A model generated the notes under the pieces. That model did no database searches. It had not been told where the DNA came from and worked only from the letters and a program-made list of their open reading frames with translations. A DNA stretch of 43,628 bases. It comes from Deefgea rivuli DSM 18356. Its GTDB lineage: Bacteria > Pseudomonadota > Gammaproteobacteria > Burkholderiales > Chitinibacteraceae. Numbering within the stretch: the first letter of the stretch is position 1; each line of letters starts with the position of its first letter. Of this stretch, positions 24,748 to 33,035 are shown piece after piece. Position numbers and translations under genes: made by a program. The DNA lies in NCBI RefSeq assembly GCF_000620145.1, contig NZ_JHVM01000020.1:1-43628 (forward strand). Reading direction: 5' to 3'.

Positions 24748-24763
24748 GTAAATTAGCCACAAC

Positions 24764-24776
24764 TAACTTGACTACT
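24764..24776. repeat. Displaced res-like 13-mer beyond the transposon
   Basis: TAACTTGACTACT matches TAACTTGACCACT (20006-20018) at 12 of 13 positions in the same orientation. With the transposon removed the two copies would lie about 65 bp apart, a sensible spacing for neighbouring res subsites upstream of the plasmid resolvase. Confidence 0.45.
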
Positions 24777-24819
24777 TAATTTGGCTTTGACAGTCACATT
24801 CCTATTGGCATTCAAAATT

Positions 24820-24835
24820 AATCTGCAATAGCACT
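24820..24835 (+). repeat. 16-bp direct repeat, copy 1 (left of the cad module)
   Basis: AATCTGCAATAGCACT, identical to 27924-27939. The two copies bracket the metal-resistance genes, 3.1 kb apart. Possible recombination or attachment sites. Confidence 0.5.
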
Positions 24836-24879
24836 GCGCAAACCGTAAGTTAATCATGCCAGGGTAGGACATACCGACT

Positions 24880-25316
24880 CTAACCTAAATGCGTATGCTT
24901 TTTAACTGGTTTAGCTTCGATATTCATATCGGCCAAACCTTGCAAAATGCCGCAAGGATCTTCTGCTTGCTCCGTTTGGAGTTGCTGGCGTAAGTCAGCC
25001 AATTGCGATTTGAGATACGCCAATTCTTTTAATGCGTACTTCAACATGCTCAATATGTTGATCAAATACTGAATTAATTGCACAGCAGCCAGCAACAGGC
25101 TGATCTGCTAAACGCAATAAAGTTTGGATTTCTTCCTGGCTCATATCGAGTGCACGACAGTTGCGAATAAAACGTAAACGCTTGACGTGTTCGGTGTTAT
25201 AGCTACGGAAATTGCCAGAGGTTCGAGCAGGCGCAGCTATATAAGGCTTTTTTTCCATGAAAACAAATGGTTTCAACCGAACATTGTGTGATATGTGCTA
25301 ACTCACTAATTCTCAT
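24880..25316 (-). pseudogene. Frameshifted MerR-family regulator (CadR/PbrR type)
   Basis: The pieces in order are MRISELAHITQCSVETI (from the ATG at 25316), then in another frame PARTSGNFRSYNTEHVKRLRF, RNCRALDMSQEEIQTLLRLA and CCAINSVFDQHIEHVEVRI, then in a third frame KELAYLKSQLADLRQQ and DPCGILQGLADM. Together they match CadR/PbrR regulators, including three expected metal-binding Cys. The first break lies near 25235-25265 in an A-rich run; the second is an extra A near 25025 (ATTAAAAGAATTG). The protein is lost. It was divergent from the metal ATPase it would have controlled. Confidence 0.85.
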
Positions 25317-25335
25317 AACGAACCCCAAATAAGAC

Positions 25336-25368
25336 TTGACCCTATAGTTGCTTCAGGGTTTTTAATAT
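25336..25368 (+). promoter_or_regulatory. MerR-type promoter/operator of the metal ATPase
   Basis: A -35 box TTGACC at 25336 and a -10 around TTTAAT/TAATAT (25361-25368) are separated by 19-21 bp, longer than the usual 17 as in MerR-controlled promoters. The dyad ACCCTATAG-TTG-CTTCAGGGT (25339-25359) lies within the spacer. Such promoters are weak until a metal-bound MerR protein untwists them. Confidence 0.8.
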
Positions 25369-25395
25369 CCTGAATCATAGCCTGAGGAGTCGACC

Positions 25396-27627
25396 ATGCC
25401 CAAATACCAACTCTTTCAAGATGCAATTGAGGACAATGCCAAGCCGCACGCGCCATCGTGTTGTGGTGCTCATGCACATTCACACGAAAGCAAAAATACC
25501 GCTGTGGATTTGGAAGAAGTCGCTACGGCAGAAAACAGCCAAGATGGCGTACAAACCCCTATTCGCATTATGCAAATGGATTGCCCGACCGAAGAAGGCC
25601 TGCTACGCAAAAAGCTTGGCAGCATGGCGGGCGTGAGCGGCATGCAGTTCAATTTAATGCAGCGCGTGCTGACGGTAACGCACGAGCCAGATCGGCTGGA
25701 TGCGGTATTGGCAGCGATTCGATCTTTGGGCTTTACGCCAGAACTCGCCAGCGACGCAGCGCCAGCAGCCAAACCCGCCAAACCTTGGTGGCCTTTGGCC
25801 TTGGCGGGTATTGCCGCCATCGCCTCAGAAATAGCGCATTGGAGCGGTTTACCCACCTGGAGTATTGCAGTGCTGGCGATGATCGCCGTGTTGGCTTGCG
25901 GTATCACAACGTATAAAAAAGGCTGGATCGCGATTCGCAATGGCAATTTAAATATCAATGCCTTGATGAGTATCGCCGTCACTGGCGCTTTTTTAATCGG
26001 CCAATGGCCGGAAGCGGCGATGGTGATGGTGCTGTTTACGATGGCCGAGTTGATCGAGGCCAAATCGCTCGATCGTGCGCGCAATGCGATTTCTGGCTTG
26101 ATGCAACTGACGCCTGAAGTGGCGACGGTGCAGCAGGCTGATGGTAGCTGGCAGGAAGTCGCTGCCAAATCGGTAGCGACGCAAGCGCGAGTTCGGATTA
26201 AACCGGGCGAGCGGATTGCCCTTGATGGTGTGATTGTCAGCGGGCAATCGAGCATTAACCAAGCACCGATTACTGGCGAAAGCTTGCCGGTCGAAAAAAC
26301 CATAGACGATGCGGTGTTTGCTGGCACGATCAATGAATCGGGCTCGTTCGAATACATGGTGACAGCAGCGGCAGGAGACAGCACCTTGGCGCGGATTATC
26401 CATGCGATTGAAGCGGCGCAAGGTGCGCGCGCGCCGACGCAGCGTTTTGTCGATCAATTTGCCCGCGTTTACACGCCGATTGTATTTGCGATTGCGCTCG
26501 CGATTGCCGTTGTACCACCGCTATTTTTCGGTGGTGAATGGCTGGCGTGGATTTATAAAGCGCTAGTGCTCTTAGTCATCGCTTGCCCATGCGCTTTGGT
26601 GATTTCAACGCCGGTGACCATTGTTAGTGGCCTTGCCAAAGCGGCGCGACTAGGGATTTTGGTCAAAGGTGGCGTGTACCTAGAGGAAGGCCGCAAGCTG
26701 GCTTGGCTGGCGCTGGATAAAACCGGAACGATTACGCACGGCAAGCCGGTGCAAACGGATTTCATCGTGCTCGGCTCGCACAATGAGGCGGAAGTGCAAA
26801 GTCTTGCGGTGAGCCTTGCTAGTCGTTCCGATCATCCGGTTTCACGCGCCGTCGCGTTAGCAGCGAAAGACATTACCGTCCAAAACGTCAGTGATTTTGA
26901 AGCACTGGCTGGGCGCGGCACCAAGGGCATTATCAACGGCCAGCAATATCATCTGGGGAATCACCGCTTAGTACACGATTTAGGCTGGTGCTCGCCCGAG
27001 CTAGAAACGCAACTCTTTGCACTGGAACAGCAAGGCAAAACGGTGATTTTGCTCGCCAATGAAGCGGGCGTCATGGCGTTGTTTGCCGTTGCCGACACGG
27101 TTAAAGATAGTAGTCGACTAGCGATTGCCGAGCTGCATGAGCTAGGTATCAAAACCATTATGCTGACTGGCGATAATGCCCACACCGCGCGCGCGATTGC
27201 CGATCAAGTCGGCATCGACGAAGCGCGTGGCGATTTGTTGCCGATTGATAAATTGCAAGTGATCGAAGATAAGTTGGCAAGTTCAAACGGTAAAGTCGGC
27301 ATGGTTGGCGATGGTATTAATGACGCACCCGCGCTAGCGCGCGCTGATATCGGTTTTGCAATGGGGGCCGCTGGCACCGGCACGGCGATTGAAACCGCAG
27401 ATGTAGCGCTGATGGACGATGATTTACGCAAATTACCGCGCTTTATTCGCCTATCGCGGCAAACTCACGCCATCTTGCTGCAAAACATTGCACTGGCGTT
27501 GGGGATTAAGATCGTCTTTTTGGTCCTCACTCTGACCGGCAACGGCACGATGTGGATGGCCGTCTTTGCTGATGTTGGCGCTAGCTTATTGGTCGTAGCC
27601 AATGGCCTGCGACTATTGCGTAAATAG
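25396..27627 (+). CDS. cadA: P1B-type Cd/Zn/Pb-exporting ATPase
   Basis: A 743-aa inner-membrane pump. The N-terminus has a Cys/His patch (SCCGAHAHSHES) and an HMA-like domain whose metal site reads MDCPTEE (Cys63), the ZntA/PbrA/CadA variant. P1B motifs follow: TGES, CPC in VIACPCALV (Cys397), the phosphorylated Asp in DKTGT (Asp441), SDHPVSRA (the HP motif), MLTGDNAHTA and GDGINDAPAL. It exports divalent soft metals to the periplasm. The promoter is of MerR type, but the adjacent regulator is frameshifted. No lspA follows. Confidence 0.93.
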   Translation: MPKYQLFQDAIEDNAKPHAPSCCGAHAHSHESKNTAVDLEEVATAENSQDGVQTPIRIMQMDCPTEEGLLRKKLGSMAGVSGMQFNLMQRVLTVTHEPDRLDAVLAAIRSLGFTPELASDAAPAAKPAKPWWPLALAGIAAIASEIAHWSGLPTWSIAVLAMIAVLACGITTYKKGWIAIRNGNLNINALMSIAVTGAFLIGQWPEAAMVMVLFTMAELIEAKSLDRARNAISGLMQLTPEVATVQQADGSWQEVAAKSVATQARVRIKPGERIALDGVIVSGQSSINQAPITGESLPVEKTIDDAVFAGTINESGSFEYMVTAAAGDSTLARIIHAIEAAQGARAPTQRFVDQFARVYTPIVFAIALAIAVVPPLFFGGEWLAWIYKALVLLVIACPCALVISTPVTIVSGLAKAARLGILVKGGVYLEEGRKLAWLALDKTGTITHGKPVQTDFIVLGSHNEAEVQSLAVSLASRSDHPVSRAVALAAKDITVQNVSDFEALAGRGTKGIINGQQYHLGNHRLVHDLGWCSPELETQLFALEQQGKTVILLANEAGVMALFAVADTVKDSSRLAIAELHELGIKTIMLTGDNAHTARAIADQVGIDEARGDLLPIDKLQVIEDKLASSNGKVGMVGDGINDAPALARADIGFAMGAAGTGTAIETADVALMDDDLRKLPRFIRLSRQTHAILLQNIALALGIKIVFLVLTLTGNGTMWMAVFADVGASLLVVANGLRLLRK

Positions 27628-28147
27628 GTAGCAAAATTGGACAGCTTTGCCAGTGACACAAACCGCGCAGCAATAAGTGAGCACCAACGCAAATCTATGT
27701 GGTGTGTATTTTGGCTAGCGGGGACCCTAAGTGAGGCCAATATCTCAACTCGCTCTGAGCTTCAATCAAGCCAGGTCGGGTTAGATTCTACTGATCTGTA
27801 CTGACGCATAGATATAGATAGATGCGAGCAATTTTCATTGTAACGGCCAATAAATAATTCACTGGATGTAAATTGACCATAAAAATTTGGACTAGTTGCC
27901 AGTTCAGTCACTCACTAAACGTGAATCTGCAATAGCACTTCGTAATACACAACTCTTTAGCTCATCATTACAAGGAATTAATGTGAACGAAAGGATGCGC
28001 AAATAAGCCAATAAAAAACTTGCGAAATAAAAAACAAAAAGAAATAACCAAAAAAGACACAAGAAAGCAAGTGAAATAATTTAAAATACTCAAGAAAGAA
28101 TCTGCATGGGTTATGATTGCGGCTTTTTTTGTAGAGTGAGGGGTAAG
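27628..28147. other. Gap before the lipid/sulfur operon
   Basis: About 520 bp without a credible gene. It holds a small dyad CGCAT-N12-ATGCG (27805-27826), the second 16-bp direct repeat (27924-27939) and a purine/A-rich stretch (28005-28100) directly before the first gene. The operon promoter should be here, but I cannot pick convincing -35/-10 boxes. Confidence 0.5.
27924..27939 (+). repeat. 16-bp direct repeat, copy 2 (right of the cad module)
   Basis: AATCTGCAATAGCACT, identical to 24820-24835. A weaker relative (CATCTGTAGTAGCACA) occurs at 38681, after the lipid operon. Confidence 0.5.
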
Positions 28148-29323
28148 ATGATTAGTCACACGTTTGTTACGGCGATTCGCCAGCTTGGACTTAATCCGTT
28201 AGCTGCGGCTGTCGCGTCAGTTTCTGATCTTTATCGAATGCCACAGGATGATCTCAATAGCGTTAAGTTAGCTCTTATCTCCGACGCTTTTAAACATCAT
28301 TATCAGAATAATGCTTACTATCGCGATGCCTGCGACAGCAAAGGCGTACATCCCGACCAAATTCTTACATTTGAGGATCTAGTCAGAATTCCACTGGTTC
28401 CGATTGCAAAGTTTAAATCTGCGAGCAGCCACGAATTATTGTCAAAGCCGCTACACACAATCGAGCATGAGATGCGTAGCACTGGAACCAGTGGTTTGCC
28501 CAGTATTTCGCGTCGCTGCAGTGATACAGTCGATGTAGCCGTTATTGCAATCTACGGGATGTATCGCGAGTTCCTAGGTATTTCTAAAGGTGCGGGTTTG
28601 TATATTTGCCCATCTACAGAAGAAATACCGGAAATGGGAATGATCAAGGCGTTGAACATGCTTGCAGGCCTACTTGACACTCATCGCTTCATGGTCAAAC
28701 AAGAGCGATTTGTGCCGGAAGATGCGTTGACTCAACTCAAAACTTGGGAAAACCAATTCACCCGCCACATCATTGGCCCCCCCTTCCTCATTTATCGCCT
28801 ACTTCAGTTTCTCAAGCAAACAGGTCAGCGTATTAAGCTCGACCGCGGTAGCCGTGTAGTCACTTTAGGTGGATGGAAACGATTTACCGGTCAAATGATA
28901 TCCCGCCGCGAATTCAATCTCATGTGTGAGGAGTACCTTGGTCTAGAGCCCAATGGAGTACGTGATATTTATGCGCTTGTAGAATCGAACGTAATGGCGA
29001 TAGACGACGAAAACCAAATTAAGCATGTCTCTCCCTACGTACATTTAACAGTTCGTGACATAAACGACCTTAGCAAAGAAGTTCCCATTGGCGAAAAAGG
29101 TGTACTCGGTATCCTAGACCCTCTTGCTTTAGCTACTCCAGGAATGATCCTTACCGAAGATATTGTTTCTCTGGTTCCGGGCAATAGTCCTTCAGGACGT
29201 AGCGGCCAGCGATTGGAATACATCATGCGCGCTCCATCATCATTAGAGTTTGGTTGTTGTGCCGTAAACCTTGAGAAAAAAATGGACGAAGAGTCTCATG
29301 ATGTATGTCCAGTCGCAAACTGA
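28148..29323 (+). CDS. LuxE-like acyl-protein synthetase
   Basis: A 391-aa protein of the acyl-protein synthetase (LuxE) group of adenylating enzymes. The start at 28148 (MISHTFVTAIRQLG) is preceded by GAGGGG. The ATP loop is STGTSG at about residues 111-116. KRFTGQMISRREF, RDIYALVESN and ILDPLALATPGMILTED follow the family pattern. A Cys pair near residue 370 (FGCCAVNLEK) lies where LuxE carries its acyl-accepting Cys. LuxE makes an acyl-AMP and transfers the acyl group to that Cys. No LuxC reductase is present, so the acyl group must go elsewhere. First gene of the operon; the next starts 12 bp later. Confidence 0.75.
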   Translation: MISHTFVTAIRQLGLNPLAAAVASVSDLYRMPQDDLNSVKLALISDAFKHHYQNNAYYRDACDSKGVHPDQILTFEDLVRIPLVPIAKFKSASSHELLSKPLHTIEHEMRSTGTSGLPSISRRCSDTVDVAVIAIYGMYREFLGISKGAGLYICPSTEEIPEMGMIKALNMLAGLLDTHRFMVKQERFVPEDALTQLKTWENQFTRHIIGPPFLIYRLLQFLKQTGQRIKLDRGSRVVTLGGWKRFTGQMISRREFNLMCEEYLGLEPNGVRDIYALVESNVMAIDDENQIKHVSPYVHLTVRDINDLSKEVPIGEKGVLGILDPLALATPGMILTEDIVSLVPGNSPSGRSGQRLEYIMRAPSSLEFGCCAVNLEKKMDEESHDVCPVAN

Positions 29324-29335
29324 GAGCCTATCTAT

Positions 29336-29701
29336 ATGTTTAATGAAATTATCGTCAAAAACTTCTCAGACCCAGCATTCGCCTCGGAACTCGACGAGGC
29401 AAACACATCGATAGAAATCGGAAATCCAGTTTGTGGCGACCGTATTCGAGTGCAACTCCATGTGACTGAAGGTCTCATCAAGTTAGCGCGCTATCAGGCT
29501 TGGGGGTGCGCGACTTCACTTGCCACTGGTAACGTTTTCTGTGCATGCATTAACGGGAAACAACTCAGCGTGGTGCTAAACACTTCTAACGAAGAAATCG
29601 AGACGATGCTCGGTGATTTGGAACCTTCGCAACACCATTGCCTGGAAATGCTCAGGACACTGTTTCATAGACTGAAGCAGTTTTATGCTTCGGCGAAATA
29701 A
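29336..29701 (+). CDS. IscU/NifU-N-like Fe-S scaffold protein
   Basis: A 121-aa protein with the three scaffold cysteines in order: NPVCGDRIRVQL (with the conserved Asp), WGCATSLATGNVFC and PSQHHCLEMLRTLF. The spacing matches IscU/NifU N-terminal domains. It would receive sulfur from the cysteine desulfurase encoded 10 bp downstream. It lacks the LPPVK chaperone-binding motif of housekeeping IscU, so it is a specialised copy. Either it builds a cluster for an enzyme of this pathway, or it relays sulfur. Confidence 0.8.
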   Translation: MFNEIIVKNFSDPAFASELDEANTSIEIGNPVCGDRIRVQLHVTEGLIKLARYQAWGCATSLATGNVFCACINGKQLSVVLNTSNEEIETMLGDLEPSQHHCLEMLRTLFHRLKQFYASAK

Positions 29702-29711
29702 GGATACCTTC

Positions 29712-30917
29712 ATGTCGCTGCAAGGCTATTTTGACTATAACGCTACAACCCCGATGTGTCAGCAAGCGATCGATGCGCTTTTTGGCGTAATACACAATTT
29801 TGGCAACCCATCCAGCAAATACTCGCTGTCAAATATCTCGAAACAGCGACTGGAAAATGCCCGCAGACAGGTCGCTCAGCTTGTAGGATGCAACTCGTCA
29901 GAAATTACTTTCACCTCAGGAGGAACCGAAGCGAACAACTGGGCGATAAAAGGTGTGTTGACATCATGCTATTCCATTGCTCATTCGCAACCGGCACACA
30001 TCATCGTGTCCAGCATTGAGCACTCCTCAGTGCTTGAGATCGCGTCTTACTTAGAGCGCGTATTTAGCATCGAAGTGACACGGATCAATCCAAATGCTGA
30101 AGGCATGGTCTCAGCTAAAGCGATTGAGGCTGCGCTGCGTCCAAACACTCAACTGGTTTCAATCATGTTGGTGAACAATGAAGTCGGAACCATACAGCCC
30201 ATTCGTGAAATTTCTACATTGCTCCAAGCGCGTGGCATTCACTTTCACGTCGACGGTGTGCAAGCTATAGGGAAGATCTGTGTCAATGCACACGAGCTAG
30301 GCGTTGACTCCATGTCATTCGCCGCTCACAAATTCTACGGACCCAAGGGGGTCGGTGGACTCTATATCAAGCATGGCATAACCATCGAGCCACTGCTACA
30401 CGGCGGTGGCCAGGAAGACGGGCTTAGAGGAGGGACCGAAGCCGTTGCCCTAATCGTTGCGATGGGGGCAGCAGCCGAAGCGATCAATGCAGCGCTGCCT
30501 GAGCTCGTGTTTAGAGCCACCAACTATCGCACTACCTTCAGCCGTCTGCTGATCGAATGTATTCCAGGGGTGTCCTTCCATCAGCCGAGCGATCCCAATC
30601 AGCAAGTGCCGTACACACTCAGCGTTTGTATTGATGGTATCCGTGCAGAGGCTCTCGCCGCAATACTTGATGAGATGCATGGCATTCAGGTATCGCTTGG
30701 GTCGGCATGTGCAAATAACAAGACAGTATCGCTATCGCATGTATTGGTGGCAATGGGCCTGAGCGAACGAGCTATCAAGGCCACTTTTCGCGTGAGCTTT
30801 GGTCAGTACACAGAGGAGCAGGACTTGAAACACTTCGCAGAAGTGATGGCGCAAGGCGTACGCTCCCTTCAACGTATTAGTAAGGCCATAGATAATGAAC
30901 AGACAACTTCCGCTTGA
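29712..30917 (+). CDS. IscS/NifS-like cysteine desulfurase
   Basis: A 401-aa PLP enzyme from MSLQGYFDYNATTPM. Visible features: ITFTSGGTEANNWAIKG, SSIEHSSVLE, the PLP Lys207 in FAAHKFYGPKGVGG, RGGTEAV, and the persulfide Cys333 in LGSACANN. It takes sulfur from cysteine. It starts 10 bp after the scaffold gene and its end overlaps the next gene by 23 bp, so it is fully embedded in the operon. A pathway role for the sulfur, rather than housekeeping, is inferred from this embedding. Confidence 0.9.
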   Translation: MSLQGYFDYNATTPMCQQAIDALFGVIHNFGNPSSKYSLSNISKQRLENARRQVAQLVGCNSSEITFTSGGTEANNWAIKGVLTSCYSIAHSQPAHIIVSSIEHSSVLEIASYLERVFSIEVTRINPNAEGMVSAKAIEAALRPNTQLVSIMLVNNEVGTIQPIREISTLLQARGIHFHVDGVQAIGKICVNAHELGVDSMSFAAHKFYGPKGVGGLYIKHGITIEPLLHGGGQEDGLRGGTEAVALIVAMGAAAEAINAALPELVFRATNYRTTFSRLLIECIPGVSFHQPSDPNQQVPYTLSVCIDGIRAEALAAILDEMHGIQVSLGSACANNKTVSLSHVLVAMGLSERAIKATFRVSFGQYTEEQDLKHFAEVMAQGVRSLQRISKAIDNEQTTSA

Positions 30918-32676
30918 TTCGAGCAATACCATTCTGGAATGTCTAGAGTACTACGCTAAGATACGTCCAGAAGAGCGTGCCTACACGTTTTTAGTTAATG
31001 GAGACGAGCAAGAATGCATCCTAACCTACGGCGATCTTCGCAGTCGTGCCGTTACATATGGACAACATCTGCGAGATATTGGACTATCGCGTCAAGCGGT
31101 ACTACTACTGTTTCCATCCGGTCTAGACTTCATTATTGCCTTCTTCGCATGCGCCTATGCAGGTGCAGTTAGCGTGCCTGCGAATCTGGCGCGCAACAGC
31201 CAGCACTACGCTCGGTTGCGACAGATTATTATGGACTCTGAAGCTCGAGCGGTTCTTACCACACGAGATCTCCGAAACTCGATCGGAGAAGGATTACTTG
31301 GTTCAGGTTTAGACACATCTCATGTCGCGCTATTCTGCGAGTTCGATGCACCAGTCGTTGTCTGTTCTGTAACATTACCAGCACAGGAACAATTGGCGTT
31401 CTTGCAGTACACCTCTGGTTCAACTGGTGACCCCAAAGGCGTAATGATTACACATGCTCAACTGCTGGCTAATGAGAGAGTAATCCAGCGCTCGGCAGAC
31501 CTACCTGAATATTTGGTCGGAGCCGGCTGGTTACCACAATTTCATGACATGGGATTGATTGGTGCCACGCTACAGCCTGTCGCACTTGGTGGACATTATG
31601 TCTTCATGTCACCACTTCACTTCCTTCAACGTCCGTTACGCTGGCTGAAGATGATTAGCCACTACCGTGCGGTAGCAACCGCAGCGCCAAATTTCGCGCT
31701 GGAATTATGCGTGAAAGCACAACTGGATACCGAATTAGAGACACTGGATTTGTCCACTTTATCGACGATTTTCTGTGGAGCGGAGCCGGTAAACGCAGAT
31801 GCTATTGAACGATTTGAAGAGCGGTTTTCATGCGTTGGCCTGCGAAATGACGCTATCAAGCCATGCTATGGATTAGCTGAGGCAACATTAATGGTGTCCG
31901 GTGGAGCCCCCCAGAACAATTTGCGGACATTGCTCTTGAGTCGCGATGCCTTAACAACAGGACTGGCCAAAGTGTCAGACGACCCGACACAATCAACACA
32001 GGTAATCGTGTGCTGTGGCCGACCAGTAGAGGGGCACCGTACCATAATCGTCGACCCAGCCACTGGGCGCATCTTGAATGATAACCAAGTAGGGGAAGTC
32101 TGGTTTTCAGGAGGCAGTGTGGCTTCCGGCTACTGGCGTAATCCGGCAGCAACTATAGCGATATTCAAAGCTATGACTGCGTGTGGTGATGGGCCTTTTA
32201 TGCGTAGCGGCGACCTCGGATTCCTACATAATGAAGGGTTGTTCATCACAGGACGAATCAAAGAACTGATAATTTTTCGCGGGCGCAATCTGTATCCACA
32301 TGATATTGAATCTACGCTTATCAAGGCATCCGCCATCTTCAGTGACGTACAAGCTGCTGTCTTTGCAACCGACTCAGGCGGCGAATCAAACGTAGTGGCG
32401 TATATCGAGCTACCACGTCGTGCTAAGGCTTACCTTGACCAAGAATTTCGGTCAATAGCTCATGCATTGCGCTTTGCGGTAGCCCAAGTTCATGACGTGC
32501 ATCTGCGTGACATCTATTTTCTGTCATATGGAAAGATTCCGCGCACTTCAAGCGGTAAAACTCAACGCAATCGCTGTGCAGCGATGTATGCCTCGAGCGA
32601 AATCGACCTTTGCGCGCACACTTTATTCTCTACTCGCCCGCTAGCGGACCTACAACTTAAATCTGTTGACCTATGA
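30895..32676 (+). CDS. Fatty acyl-AMP ligase (FAAL)
   Basis: A 593-aa adenylate-forming enzyme. P-loop LQYTSGSTGDPKGVMITHAQ; then GWLPQFHDMGLIGA, the HDMGLIG pattern characteristic of FAALs; CYGLAEATLMVSGG; SGDLGFL; GRIKELIIFRGRNLYPHDIE; and the C-terminal catalytic Lys in KIPRTSSGKTQR. FAALs activate free fatty acids as acyl-AMP and load them on an acyl carrier protein. The carrier protein gene follows with a 4-bp overlap, so it is the likely partner. Chain length cannot be read from sequence. Confidence 0.92.
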   Translation: MNRQLPLDSSNTILECLEYYAKIRPEERAYTFLVNGDEQECILTYGDLRSRAVTYGQHLRDIGLSRQAVLLLFPSGLDFIIAFFACAYAGAVSVPANLARNSQHYARLRQIIMDSEARAVLTTRDLRNSIGEGLLGSGLDTSHVALFCEFDAPVVVCSVTLPAQEQLAFLQYTSGSTGDPKGVMITHAQLLANERVIQRSADLPEYLVGAGWLPQFHDMGLIGATLQPVALGGHYVFMSPLHFLQRPLRWLKMISHYRAVATAAPNFALELCVKAQLDTELETLDLSTLSTIFCGAEPVNADAIERFEERFSCVGLRNDAIKPCYGLAEATLMVSGGAPQNNLRTLLLSRDALTTGLAKVSDDPTQSTQVIVCCGRPVEGHRTIIVDPATGRILNDNQVGEVWFSGGSVASGYWRNPAATIAIFKAMTACGDGPFMRSGDLGFLHNEGLFITGRIKELIIFRGRNLYPHDIESTLIKASAIFSDVQAAVFATDSGGESNVVAYIELPRRAKAYLDQEFRSIAHALRFAVAQVHDVHLRDIYFLSYGKIPRTSSGKTQRNRCAAMYASSEIDLCAHTLFSTRPLADLQLKSVDL

Positions 32677-33035
32677 CTATCAAACTAACCTCACAAAAAA
32701 ACACATACAATACTTCAGTGGACTCTCCATCTGCCGTATCAACTCCAGAAAATGCAGCACAAGTTGGCGAGCGCATTAAGTTCCTATTGCAAAAATATTT
32801 AATTGAGGAACGACACGATTTCATTGAATCCATCGACAATGGCATGTCTTTCGATTACATCGGCCTCGATTCTCTTGCGCGCGTAAATTTACTCGTTGGA
32901 TTAGAGAAAGAGTTTGGTGTGCCATTAGACCCTACCGCAGCATACGACTTTGTCACCGTGCAAGCACTGGCAGATTTCGTCTGGTCGGTGGTCAGCAGCA
33001 CACCGATGGATATTAAAAAAGTGTTGGCAATTTAA
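32673..33035 (+). CDS. Acyl carrier protein
   Basis: A 120-aa protein with a ~35-aa low-complexity N-terminal extension, then a standard carrier domain. The phosphopantetheine Ser67 lies in YIGLDSLARVNLLVGLEKEF, and the last helix is FVTVQALADFVW. The ATG overlaps the FAAL stop (ATGA) and its own stop directly abuts the next ATG. It would carry the activated fatty acid while it is modified. No phosphopantetheinyl transferase is in the window, so a host enzyme must activate it. Confidence 0.92.
   Translation: MTIKLTSQKNTYNTSVDSPSAVSTPENAAQVGERIKFLLQKYLIEERHDFIESIDNGMSFDYIGLDSLARVNLLVGLEKEFGVPLDPTAAYDFVTVQALADFVWSVVSSTPMDIKKVLAI

Noticed and set aside
25470..26457. Long minus-strand frames across the metal ATPase
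   Set aside because: Antisense to cadA, whose motifs are complete. The compositions look like shadow frames.
28148..33035. Bacterial luminescence (lux) operon
   Set aside because: Only a LuxE-like gene is present; there are no luxA, luxB, luxC or luxD.
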